Shown: one piece after another, positions 16,819 to 24,766 of the stretch | Position numbering within the stretch: the stretch's first letter is position 1 | Layout of the letters: every line of letters starts with the position of its first letter | Assembly (NCBI GenBank): GCA_000720845.1 | Contig: JODU01000015.1 | Coordinates: forward strand, 248,001-312,000 | Direction of reading: 5' to 3' | Source of the DNA: Kitasatospora aureofaciens | GTDB taxonomy: Bacteria > Actinomycetota > Actinomycetes > Streptomycetales > Streptomycetaceae | DNA length: 64,000 bases | The notes under the pieces: generated by a model | Told to the model about the DNA's origin: nothing | The model's database searches: none | Seen by the model: only the letters and a program-made list of their open reading frames with translations | Program-made: the position numbers and the translations under genes

Positions 16819-17864
16819 GCCGCCTCCATCCAGATGTCGGCGAGGGACTCTTCGAGGGCGATCCGGGGCCGCCAGCCGAGCCGGTCGCGTGCGGTGCGCA
16901 CATCGGCCTGCTGCCAGCTGCCGCAGCCGTCGGGGTACGGGTGGGGGGCCGGCGCCGCGTGCTCGGAGTCGGCGCGCTCCCCGCGGTTTCCGAGAGGGTC
17001 CGGGCGGTGATGGCCGAGTGCGTCGGTCCGGTGGTGACCGAGGGCGTCGACGCGGTGTCCGACCGACTCCGTACGGGGGTGACCGATGGTGGGCCGCAGC
17101 GCGCCCGGGGGGCCGTCGAGTTCGTGCAGGGCGCCGCCGTAACCGGCGACCCGGGCGAGGGTGGCGGCGGCGTCGCGCAGGCGGACGGCGCGGCCGGAGC
17201 CGATGTTGATGACGCCCTGGGCGGCGGAGAGCGAGGCGGCATGCACCGCGCGGGCGACGTCGCGGACGTCGATGAAGTCCCGCTGCGCCCCGAGGCCACC
17301 GAGCCGCAGCTCGCCGTCGCCGGACTGCATCGCGCGGCGCATCGCCTCGGCGAGCCGGCCCAGCGGGGACCCGGCGGGCGTGCCGGGCCCCGCGGGCGAG
17401 AAGACCCGCAGGACCACGGCGTCCAGGCCGGAGCCGAGGACGAGTTCGGTCGCGGCGAGCTTGCTGACGCCGTAGGGCCCGCCGGGGCGGGGCACGGCGT
17501 CCTCCGCGGTCGAGGAGCCGGGCTGGCTGGGACCGTACTCGGCGCTGCAGCCGACCTGCACCAGGCGGGCGCCGCAGCCGCTGCGGCGCAGGGCCTCGCA
17601 GACGGTGGCGACGGCGACGGTGTTGTGACGGGTGAGTTCGCGGGCGCCGCCCCGGGTGGCCCCCGCGCAGTTGACGACCACTCCGGGATGGACCGCGTCG
17701 AGGAAGCGGGTGAGGGCGCCGGGGCTTCCGGTGGCGAGGTCGAAGCGGACGTCGGCGTCGTCGCCACGGCCGAGGGCGGTGAGCTGGACGGCCGGGTCGG
17801 CGAGCAGGCGGTCGGCGACGAAGCGGCCGATGTAGCCGTTGGCTCCGATCAGCAGGACTCTCAT
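16806..17864 (-). CDS. NAD-dependent epimerase/dehydratase (sugar-nucleotide type)
   Basis: A 352-residue short-chain (extended SDR) enzyme. The NAD-binding motif GANGYIG is at residues 7-13, the Ser of GCSAEYG near 107, and the YxxxK pair in PYGVSK at 131 and 135; QRDFIDVRDVA is the usual substrate-loop signature. Such enzymes interconvert NDP-sugars; in this context a UDP-GlcNAc/UDP-GalNAc 4-epimerase is a reasonable inference but not proven. A His/Asp/Gly-rich insert near residues 262-290 contains imperfect repeats (ALGHHRTDALGHHRPDPLG) and is unlike the rest of the fold. The start is the ATG at 17862-17864 (MRVLLIG) with GGGAG upstream; a TTG further upstream is rejected. A 15-codon ORF ends on this ATG (ATGA overlap). 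Confidence 0.85.
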   Translation of the reverse strand: MRVLLIGANGYIGRFVADRLLADPAVQLTALGRGDDADVRFDLATGSPGALTRFLDAVHPGVVVNCAGATRGGARELTRHNTVAVATVCEALRRSGCGARLVQVGCSAEYGPSQPGSSTAEDAVPRPGGPYGVSKLAATELVLGSGLDAVVLRVFSPAGPGTPAGSPLGRLAEAMRRAMQSGDGELRLGGLGAQRDFIDVRDVARAVHAASLSAAQGVINIGSGRAVRLRDAAATLARVAGYGGALHELDGPPGALRPTIGHPRTESVGHRVDALGHHRTDALGHHRPDPLGNRGERADSEHAAPAPHPYPDGCGSWQQADVRTARDRLGWRPRIALEESLADIWMEAACRI

Positions 17865-17908
17865 CGGGCGGCTCCCGGTGCCGAGGCGTCGGGTCGGGAG
17901 GTGGTCAT
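17861..17908 (-). CDS. Possible 15-residue leader peptide coupled to the epimerase
   Basis: ATG at 17906-17908 preceded by GAAGGAG seven bases upstream opens a short frame, MTTSRPDASAPGAAR, whose TGA overlaps the epimerase ATG as ATGA. This is the geometry of translational coupling. No homology is recognised and its expression is unproven; it may simply load ribosomes onto the epimerase message. Confidence 0.35.
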   Translation of the reverse strand: MTTSRPDASAPGAAR

Positions 17909-17978
17909 CTGGGGGCTCCTTCAAGGGTGATGCGAGGGTGGTGGTGGGGGGCGCATGAGGGGCTGTTCGTGCGCGCGC

Positions 17979-19349
17979 TCACCGCGTTCGCTCCGTGGCA
18001 GCGTGGGCCGATGCCCTGGTCAGGCGGCGGCAGGCATGCACCAGGAGGGTCAGGGCGGCGACGCCGCAGACGGCCGTCGGGACACCGGCCGGGCCGCAGG
18101 CGGCGACCAGGGTCTCCGCGGGGGCGCTCAGGAAACCGAAGCCGGGGAGACGGCCCGCGAAGAGCGTGGCCAGGGCGGCTGCCTCCGCGGCGGCCGCGGC
18201 GGTGAGGACGAGGGTGGGGGCGTGGGTGTGGCCGTGCACGGTGAGCAGCCGGGCGAGCAGCAGCAGGGCGCCCAGGCTGAGGCCCTGGGGAAGGCCGGCG
18301 GGCTCGCCGAGCACGGCGCCGGTCAGCGCGAGCAGACCCGCGAGGGTGCCCATGTACAAGGTGAACGCGCCGAGCAGCAGGGGGCGTACGGAGGCGGAGA
18401 AGTCGGCCAGGCCCCGGCTGGACGTCAGTTTGCCGCGGGCGCCCGCGGCGAAGAGGTGGGCGCATCCGGCCGCTGGCGCGCAGGACAGCGCGAGCGCCAG
18501 GACGGGGGCGACGGTGACGGGCCACGGGCCGTCGGCGGTGCCGTCGGGAAGACCGTCGGGGCCGCCGCTGACAGCGGTTTGCAGGAGTCCGTCGCCGAGG
18601 AGGGCGTAGCCGACGAGCCAGCAGGTCCAGGTGCTGGTGGTGCGGGTGGCGGCGCTCAGCGGCCCGCGGCGCAGCGCCGCACCCAGGGCCAGGGACACCG
18701 CGAGGATGCCGACGACGGCCACGATCAGGCGCGGCCTGCCCTCGGTCAGGCGCAGTCCGGCCGCGGCGGCGGCGCACAGCACACCGGGCAGCAGGGCGAG
18801 CACGATTCCGGCGGTGCGCGGACGGCGTGGACCGTGCGGCCGGGGTGCCGGTGCCTCCTCGGGACACGCATGGGTGTCGCGGTCGCGCGGGACACGGGCG
18901 TACATCTCTTCCGCGAGGGAGAACACGTCCCGGTGACGGAAGCGTGCGGCGGTCCGGTCCGTGACACCGTGCGCTTCCAGACCCGCCGCGATCTCCAGTG
19001 GGTCCACGGCGCGTTCGCACAGTTCGCGGTGCCGGTGCAGCAGCCCCTTCACGGGGTCCGCGGCGGAACGGCGTACGGCGGACGCGGACGGCGACCGCCT
19101 GCCGTCGCGGGCCTCCCCGACGGCGACACCGACGGCCCGACCGGCACCTTCGCGACCGACGCCATCGTGACCGGCACCTTCGCAACCAGCGCCATCGCGA
19201 CCGGCGCCGTCACGCGGCCGCACATCCTGCGCCCCGTCGACCCCGTCGACCCCGTCGGCCCCGTGGTCCAGGGACGCCCGTGAGCGTTCGTCCCAGGCGC
19301 CCGGGCTGCGCGGAGTCTCGGGCCGGTCCAGTTCGCCGAGGCCGCTCAT
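17979..19349 (-). CDS. Polytopic membrane protein of the polysaccharide cassette
   Basis: A 456-residue protein with a hydrophilic N-terminal half-domain of about 160 residues and about eight predicted membrane segments afterwards (first one AGIVLALLPGVLCAAAAAGL, last near residues 415-440). The N-terminus contains Gly-Ala-rich degenerate repeats of the type DGAGRDGAGCEGAG, then a conserved-looking segment LCERAVDPLEIAAGLEAHG and FRHRDVFSLAEEMYARVPR. Its ATG overlaps the TGA of the glycosyltransferase gene upstream (ATGA), so the two are translationally coupled and probably act together. A role in polymer export or in anchoring the glycosyltransferase, comparable to PelG beside PelF, is inferred from position; I cannot recognise PelG sequence features. 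Confidence 0.75.
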   Translation of the reverse strand: MSGLGELDRPETPRSPGAWDERSRASLDHGADGVDGVDGAQDVRPRDGAGRDGAGCEGAGHDGVGREGAGRAVGVAVGEARDGRRSPSASAVRRSAADPVKGLLHRHRELCERAVDPLEIAAGLEAHGVTDRTAARFRHRDVFSLAEEMYARVPRDRDTHACPEEAPAPRPHGPRRPRTAGIVLALLPGVLCAAAAAGLRLTEGRPRLIVAVVGILAVSLALGAALRRGPLSAATRTTSTWTCWLVGYALLGDGLLQTAVSGGPDGLPDGTADGPWPVTVAPVLALALSCAPAAGCAHLFAAGARGKLTSSRGLADFSASVRPLLLGAFTLYMGTLAGLLALTGAVLGEPAGLPQGLSLGALLLLARLLTVHGHTHAPTLVLTAAAAAEAAALATLFAGRLPGFGFLSAPAETLVAACGPAGVPTAVCGVAALTLLVHACRRLTRASAHAATERTR

Positions 19350-21097
19350 CGTGCCGCTCCCTCGCTCGCCGGAACCGACGTGGTCGCCCGGACCGGGGCG
19401 CCCTCAGTCGCCCAGCCGGGACCGCTCCGGGCCGTGCCGGGACCGCCCCTGGCCACGACACGGGCCGTGGGGTCGCTCCAGCGACCGGGGAGGTGGGCCT
19501 CGGCGGGGACGCCGAAGGGCAGGGGTTCACCGGCATCGTCGAGAAGGACGCGGCGGGCCGGGGTACGCGAGAGGATCTCCAGGTAAATGCCGTGAAATGC
19601 CGCGATGTTCTGCTCGACGGTGAACAGCTCCAGTGCGCGGGCGCGCGCCGCGGCACCCAGCCGGTCCCGGCGCTCCGGGTCGCGCAACAGCGCGACGCAC
19701 GCCTCGGCGAGCGCCCGCGGATTGCGCGGGGGCACGACGAGTCCCGTGCCGCCGATGGCCTCCACCACCGCGCCGACGTCCGTGGACACCGTCGCGCGAC
19801 CGCAGAACATCGCCTCGACGAGCCCGGCCGGGAAGCCCTCGACGACGCTGGAGAGCACCACCAGGGCGCCCGAGGCGTACGCGTCGGCGCGGGAGGGAAG
19901 TCCGGGCCCGCCGGTCTCCTCGAAGGAGACCGGGTTGCGACCGACGGCGTGCGGACCGTCGGCCTCGTCGGGGAACAGCTGCGCGGCCAGCGCCTTGCAG
20001 TGGGCCAGGTACGCGGCGCCCTCGGGGCCCGAGGGGGCGCCGACGATCCTGAGCCGCGAGCCGGGCTCCGCCCTGCGGATCTCCGCGAAGGCGTGCAGCA
20101 GTGAGACCAGGTCCTTGGCCGGCTCGACGCGGCCCACCCAGACGAGGGTCTGCGGGTCGGCGCACTCCGGGGACTCCGCCACCTCCGTGAACGGGGCCGC
20201 GTCCATGCCCGGGTGGACCGTGCGCAGCTTGGCGCGGTCGGCGCCACAGCGCTCCTGCCAGCGGCGGGCGTGCGTGTTGCCGGGGGTGATCACGGCCGCG
20301 CGCCGGTAGGTCTCGGCGGCCAGCCGACCGTGGAAGGCGGCGAGCAGCGACCGTATCGCGGGTGAGGAATCGGGTTCCGTCAGGTAGTGCGTCCGCAGCC
20401 GCACGCCGTACTCGGTCACCAGCAGGGGCACGTCGCAGAAGTGCCGGGCGAGCAGGCCGGGCAGGGCCGCCGTACCGCCGGAGGTCGCGTGGCACAGGTC
20501 CACCGAGCCGAGGTCGTCGTCCTCGTACCAGTCGAGGGCCAGGGGGCGCAGGGCGTGTTCGAGGCGAGCGGCGACGGTCAGCAGATCGGGAACGCGTGCC
20601 TCACGCGCGGAGCGGTGGGCGCCGGGCGCGCGACAGGCGCGTTCCAGGGCGCGTACGGCGGTCTCCGAGCGGAGTGCGGCGCACAGTCCGCCTTCGTCTC
20701 GGGCCAGCTCGGCGAGGCCGTACAGCGCACTGGCGAAACGGTCCGCCTCAAGGGCCGACTGCCCTCCCGGCTCCCCCTCCGGCACCCCGGAAGGGTTTCC
20801 GGGCTCCGCGGTGCACAGGGCCGTGGCCAATTCGCCGTAGCACTCGGCGAAGCGTCGGCGCGCGCGCCGTCCGTGGACGATTCCGTCGTCCACGGTTTCC
20901 CACAGTGGGGCGGTGCGCACCCGGCCGACCTGCGGTGGCAGCGGGACCCAGCCGGCGACCTCCTCGCGCTCGCTCCGGCTGAGCGCGTAGACGTCGAACT
21001 CGTGCTCCTCCAGGCCGCGCACGAGCCGGTCGCACCAGAGTCCGGCCTCACCGCTCACATACGGATAGCCACCCTCCGTAAGCAGTCCGATGCGCAC
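19346..21097 (-). CDS. PelF-like GT4 glycosyltransferase (DUF3492 N-terminus)
   Basis: A 583-residue glycosyltransferase. The N-terminus RIGLLTEGGYPYVSGEAGLW matches the opening of PelF/DUF3492 proteins, and LLVTEYGVRLRTHYL, HPGMDAAPF and WVGRVEPAKDLVSLLHAF fit the same family. The GT4 donor-site signature VVEGFPAGLVEAMFCGR with its two Glu lies near residue 430. PelF polymerises the Pel exopolysaccharide from UDP-GalNAc/GlcNAc at the inner face of the membrane. The start is taken as GTG at 21095-21097 because it immediately precedes the conserved beta-strand and has GGGGG upstream; a 35-residue upstream extension from 21202 is unlike the family. First gene of the cassette, reading into the membrane-protein gene with a 4-bp overlap. 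Confidence 0.85.
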   Translation of the reverse strand: MRIGLLTEGGYPYVSGEAGLWCDRLVRGLEEHEFDVYALSRSEREEVAGWVPLPPQVGRVRTAPLWETVDDGIVHGRRARRRFAECYGELATALCTAEPGNPSGVPEGEPGGQSALEADRFASALYGLAELARDEGGLCAALRSETAVRALERACRAPGAHRSAREARVPDLLTVAARLEHALRPLALDWYEDDDLGSVDLCHATSGGTAALPGLLARHFCDVPLLVTEYGVRLRTHYLTEPDSSPAIRSLLAAFHGRLAAETYRRAAVITPGNTHARRWQERCGADRAKLRTVHPGMDAAPFTEVAESPECADPQTLVWVGRVEPAKDLVSLLHAFAEIRRAEPGSRLRIVGAPSGPEGAAYLAHCKALAAQLFPDEADGPHAVGRNPVSFEETGGPGLPSRADAYASGALVVLSSVVEGFPAGLVEAMFCGRATVSTDVGAVVEAIGGTGLVVPPRNPRALAEACVALLRDPERRDRLGAAARARALELFTVEQNIAAFHGIYLEILSRTPARRVLLDDAGEPLPFGVPAEAHLPGRWSDPTARVVARGGPGTARSGPGWATEGAPVRATTSVPASEGAAR

Positions 21098-21177
21098 GCG
21101 CGCACCCCCGATCTCCCGTTTGGGGAGCCGCCGTTGGCCCGGCGGCTCGCAGCGGGACGAACGTATGCGGACAAGGA

Positions 21178-21211
21178 GGTGGCGCGATGGACGGTTGTCC
21201 ATCGCGCCACC
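21178..21211. terminator. Perfect 15-bp hairpin downstream of the DUF3152 gene
   Basis: Stem GGTGGCGCGATGGAC and its exact complement around a GGTT loop. For minus-strand transcription it lies about 100 bp after the DUF3152 stop and ahead of the glycosyltransferase start, so it probably ends the DUF3152 transcript and insulates the cassette. No T-run follows, as is common in Streptomyces. Confidence 0.65.
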
Positions 21212-21312
21212 AAAAGGGGTGAACGGTCGTAACTTTCCTGTGCGAGACGCGTTCGGTCGCGCTAAGAGATCAAGCGGTCACCACATGTGACACGTCGGTC
21301 CACACGGCGCGG

Positions 21313-22977
21313 TCAGCTGTTCGGGTACGCCCAGGGGTTGGGGCGGCAGTCGATTCCGTCGTGGTCGACGAACTTCGTCTGCTGCTGCATGACCGGGGCG
21401 AGTTCGCCGTCCTTGTCGCAGGAGACGTGGTTGTAGCCGATGCGGTGACCGACCTCGTGGTTGATCAGCATCTGCCGGTACGCGTGGATCGCCTCGCCGT
21501 ACGGCGCGGCTCCCTGGGCCCAGCGGTAGGCGTTGATCATCACGCGCTGGGTGGCGGCCGAGTCGCAGGAGACGTTGTCCTCGGTGGTGTCCAGGCCGGA
21601 CTTGGCGCACCACTCGGCGGTGGTGCCGGGGCTGGCCAGCGTGATGACGAAGTCGGGCTGTCCCGACTCGATCCGCTCGAAACTGCGGGCGCCGTTGTGG
21701 GCCCAGCTCCGGTCGTCGTTGAGCGTCTTCTGCACCGCCTCGGCGAAGAGTGCGCCGTCGAGGCCGAGCCCCTGCTCGACGTCCACGCGGTAGGTGTACT
21801 TCTGTCCCCGCCCGGGCCCCTTGGCGATACCCGGGACCGCGTCGAACTTCCCCGAGGCCTTGAGGGTGGCGCCGAGCGGATAGGTCCTGCCCATCTTCTG
21901 CTCGTACGTCAGCGGCTTCGCGGCCCCGGACGCGGACGGCGTCGGGCGTTGGTCGTTCCGGGACGCCGGGTCGTGGGCGCCCCGAGCCTGGTCGGTGGCG
22001 GACTGTGCGCGCACGCCGCCCCCGTCCGCCCCGTCGGCGACCTGACCGGCCACGACGACGGCCAGCACGGTGGTGACGGCGGCCGCCGCGATACCGGTGA
22101 AGGTCCGGCCCTTGGCGCCCTTGGCCGGTGCGGGTTCGCCCGTGGGCGGCTGATCGTCGGCGTCCGCGCCCGCGTCGGCAGGAAGGCCACCGTCCCCGGG
22201 GCCGTCCCCGGCGCCACCTCCGCCGACGGCGCTCCAGTCGGTGACGGAGGCGTACGGGCCGACGGGCGGCGGTGAGCCGGGAGCACGTCGCTGGGGGCGG
22301 ACCGCGAAGACGTCCTCGTCCTCCCCGAAGGCGTCCAGATAATCCTGCCGCGGCCCGTCCGCGGGCGCCTGCCGCTGCCTCGGGAAGGCAGCGGGCGGCC
22401 GCCCGGACGGCGACGACGGCGCGAAGGACGCGGGAGACTCGGGGGCCCCGGTGCGCGGTCCCGTCGCCGATCCGTACTCGGTCCCGCTCCCGGCCCGGCC
22501 TTGACCGGAACCGGGCCCGGCGCCGGGCCGCCCGCCCAATTCGCCCCAGCCTCCGCCGGCTTCCCGCTGCTCGGGATGGCCGCCCCGGACCCGCGGCACA
22601 CCGTGCGCCGGGGTGCCGTCGGGATACCTGGGGACGCCGTGGGCCGGTGTGCCGTCGGGGAGCCTCGGCACGCCCCGCGCGGGCGTCCCGTCCGTCATCC
22701 GGGGGGAGCCGTGGGCCGGTGTCCCGTCCGGGAAGCGAGCGCCAGGGCCTCGCCCCGGGCCGAGGCCCTCGTGCCCCTGGCGGGCGCCCGGAACGTCGCC
22801 CCGCACCGCCCCACGGGGCGTCCCGTCGCCCACCTGCGGCCGGTACGACGCCTGCGGCTCCTGCGACAGTCCGTTCGTGCGGCGCGGGTCGGGCGGCCCG
22901 GACCGGTTCTCGCGTGTTGCGGCGGTGTCCGCGGCCTCTGCCTTGGGGGCGGGTCCGCGGCGGCTGTGGCGTCCCAC
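21313..22977 (-). CDS. DUF3152 membrane-anchored protein with metzincin motif
   Basis: A 554-residue protein. The first 280 residues are Pro/Gly-rich and disordered, with four tandem copies of a 13-residue unit of the form PDGTPAHGVPR (about residues 80-132). A single membrane anchor (FTGIAAAAVTTVLAVVVAG, about 295) is followed by an extracytoplasmic DUF3152 domain. That domain carries HEVGHRIGYNH near residues 506-516, an exact HExxHxxGxxH zinc motif of metzincin proteases. Cys residues in DNVSCDS, NHVSCDK and DGIDCR could form disulfides outside the cell. The mycobacterial counterpart is Rv3207c (from memory). A secreted-face zinc protease is inferred; activity is not demonstrated. It is 8 bp downstream of the hydrolase gene and probably in one operon with it. 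Confidence 0.85.
   Translation of the reverse strand: MGRHSRRGPAPKAEAADTAATRENRSGPPDPRRTNGLSQEPQASYRPQVGDGTPRGAVRGDVPGARQGHEGLGPGRGPGARFPDGTPAHGSPRMTDGTPARGVPRLPDGTPAHGVPRYPDGTPAHGVPRVRGGHPEQREAGGGWGELGGRPGAGPGSGQGRAGSGTEYGSATGPRTGAPESPASFAPSSPSGRPPAAFPRQRQAPADGPRQDYLDAFGEDEDVFAVRPQRRAPGSPPPVGPYASVTDWSAVGGGGAGDGPGDGGLPADAGADADDQPPTGEPAPAKGAKGRTFTGIAAAAVTTVLAVVVAGQVADGADGGGVRAQSATDQARGAHDPASRNDQRPTPSASGAAKPLTYEQKMGRTYPLGATLKASGKFDAVPGIAKGPGRGQKYTYRVDVEQGLGLDGALFAEAVQKTLNDDRSWAHNGARSFERIESGQPDFVITLASPGTTAEWCAKSGLDTTEDNVSCDSAATQRVMINAYRWAQGAAPYGEAIHAYRQMLINHEVGHRIGYNHVSCDKDGELAPVMQQQTKFVDHDGIDCRPNPWAYPNS
22600..22738. repeat. 39-bp tandem repeat in the DUF3152 gene
   Basis: Four imperfect copies encode the unit PDGTPAHGVPR with small variations (AHGSPR, ARGVPR). 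Third-position changes show the copies are not recent. They lie in the disordered N-terminal, presumably cytoplasmic, segment. Confidence 0.75.
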
Positions 22978-22985
22978 GTCGCGCC

Positions 22986-24044
22986 TCAGCCTCCTGTGGT
23001 CTGGTTGGCGGGCTCGCTGTCCGCGGCCTCGTCGGTCCTCGCGCCACCCGCCGGCTTCCCGGTGCCCACCGTGTCCGCGGCGGCCACCGCGCCCACCGTG
23101 TCCGCCAGGAGTTCCCGGAAGGCCGTGGCAACGGTCTCCGGATACTCCATCATCGCCACGTGTCCCGCGTCCGGCAGGGTCAGCAGCCGGGAGTCACGGA
23201 AGGCACGGGCGGCCCGCTGGGCCATGCGGTAGCCGACGAGTTGGTCCCGTCCACCGTAGACCAGGAGGGTGGGTGCGAGAACCCGCTCGGCCTGTCGCCA
23301 CAGCGCGTGCTGGCCGCCGAGCGTGTACGCGTTGACGATTCCCCGCGTCGAGCGCGCCATCGCGTCCCAGAAGTACGGCAGTTGCAGTCGCCGCTCCATC
23401 TCCTCGACGGCATTGCGGAAGCCCTCCTCGCTCACTCGCCCGGGATCGCCGTAGCAGAGCGCCGTCACGCCGCGGACCCGCTGCTCGGCCGTCCAGTCCC
23501 GGGTGAGCCGGTTGAACAGCGACACCACCCCCGGCAGCGCCAGCAGCCCGGTCGGGACGGCGGTGCGCTGCACGCGGATCTCCGGCAGCGCGGGCGACAC
23601 GAGGGTCAGTGTCCGCACCAGGTCGGGCCGTGCCGCGGCGACGCGGGTGACGACGGCGCCGCCGAGCGAGTTGCCGAACAGGTGCACCGGGCCGCGCCCG
23701 GACGCGTCGAGGTAGCGGACGACCGCGCGCGCGTGGCCGGTGATCGAGTAGTCGCCGTCGTCCGGCGGCGGGGAGTCCCCGAAGCCGGGCAGGTCGACGG
23801 CCTCGCTGTCGACGACGCCGTCCAGCAGCGGCATGAGCGCCGACCAGTTCTGCGAGGAGCCGCCGAGGCCGTGGACGTAGAGGGCGGGCGGCAGTCCCTC
23901 GCGGGCGGGCCGTCTCGACCGCACCGTCAGGGTGACGCCGGGGAGGTGGACCGACCCGAGCCGCTCCCCGTCCGCGACCTTGACGGCCGCGACCTTCGGC
24001 AGCACGTTGGCGGGCGGCACGGACGGCGGCTCGGTCGAAGGCAT
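22986..24044 (-). CDS. Alpha/beta-hydrolase
   Basis: A 352-residue alpha/beta-hydrolase. The oxyanion motif LYVHGLGGSSQNW is at about 56-68, the nucleophile elbow GNSLGG at 124-129 (Ser126), and the catalytic His in LPDAGHVAMMEYPE near 295. The C-terminal 50 residues are Ala/Thr-rich. It resembles esterases and C-C hydrolases of the proline iminopeptidase/lipase group; the substrate is unknown. No signal peptide is evident. It starts with ATG at 24042-24044 and is followed 8 bp later by the DUF3152 gene, so both probably share a promoter in the 24045-24320 region, which is divergent with the small acidic protein gene. Confidence 0.85.
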   Translation of the reverse strand: MPSTEPPSVPPANVLPKVAAVKVADGERLGSVHLPGVTLTVRSRRPAREGLPPALYVHGLGGSSQNWSALMPLLDGVVDSEAVDLPGFGDSPPPDDGDYSITGHARAVVRYLDASGRGPVHLFGNSLGGAVVTRVAAARPDLVRTLTLVSPALPEIRVQRTAVPTGLLALPGVVSLFNRLTRDWTAEQRVRGVTALCYGDPGRVSEEGFRNAVEEMERRLQLPYFWDAMARSTRGIVNAYTLGGQHALWRQAERVLAPTLLVYGGRDQLVGYRMAQRAARAFRDSRLLTLPDAGHVAMMEYPETVATAFRELLADTVGAVAAADTVGTGKPAGGARTDEAADSEPANQTTGG

Positions 24045-24320
24045 GCGGCAATGTTACGAGACGATCACGCACTGGCTCATGTGTTCGCCGTCACAAGCGG
24101 TGCTGCGCCGACACGGCGGCGGGGTACGGATGCCGTCGACGCCTGCCGCCTGGGCCGGGGCCGGACCCGGCGGCACCGAGCACCCGGGACCGGGACCGGC
24201 GACGCATGGTCCGGGCCGGCGACACATGGCGTCCGGATCGGGTGTCTCCTAGGCTCGTGAAGTGGGCACCCGCCGTGTGACCCCTGCACCCCGGGGACGT
24301 CCGTAGGAAGGGAGCCCAGC

Positions 24321-24548
24321 ATGACCGTCGACCCGACCGACCCCGAGACCTTCGACGACGAGGCACAGGCACCGGATCCGGAGGACCGCGACGTGGAGGC
24401 GCCCGACGCCGACGCCGCCGAGCAGCGGGCGGACATCGGGCAGGAGCGCGACGAACCGCTGACCGGCGTCGAGCCGGACCGCGCCAACGAGGCCGACCTG
24501 GCCGAGCAGGCCCGGGTCGTCTCGCACGACGAGGACGACTACCGCTGA
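24321..24548 (+). CDS. Small, strongly acidic conserved protein
   Basis: A 75-residue hydrophilic protein rich in Asp and Glu (MTVDPTDPETFDDEAQ...), with no membrane segment, Cys or recognised motif; probably disordered. The ATG has an excellent SD (GGAAGGGAG, spacing about 6). A short hairpin (CGCCGC-GAG-GCGGCG) at 24566-24580 follows the stop. Function unknown. Codon use is like its neighbours, so it is probably real. Confidence 0.7.
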   Translation: MTVDPTDPETFDDEAQAPDPEDRDVEAPDADAAEQRADIGQERDEPLTGVEPDRANEADLAEQARVVSHDEDDYR

Positions 24549-24766
24549 ACGGCGGGGACGCGACACGCCGCGAGGCGGCGGAGCGGCTCCACCGCCCGGA
24601 AGGGAGGCGGATCTTTGCCCGGCCTGGACCCTTTTGAAACCTGTTGTGCGGCTATCGCCACCGTCCGGTCCGTGAAATTCTGCGCCCGCAGCACCCACAC
24701 CACGGTTACCGAAAAGTACGATGTCGACGCGGCGCACACCGCACGAGGACGACTATGGGAGGCGGC

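Noticed and set aside
16069..21097. Secondary-metabolite biosynthetic cluster
   Set aside because: No polyketide, peptide-synthetase, terpene or RiPP gene is present; the content fits a polysaccharide locus.
22600..22738. CRISPR-like repeat array
   Set aside because: Units are contiguous without spacers, keep the reading frame and encode a protein repeat.
24644..24766. N-terminal extension of the TetR protein
   Set aside because: The translation lacks regulator features and has no SD, and the usual TetR N-terminus begins after 24767.
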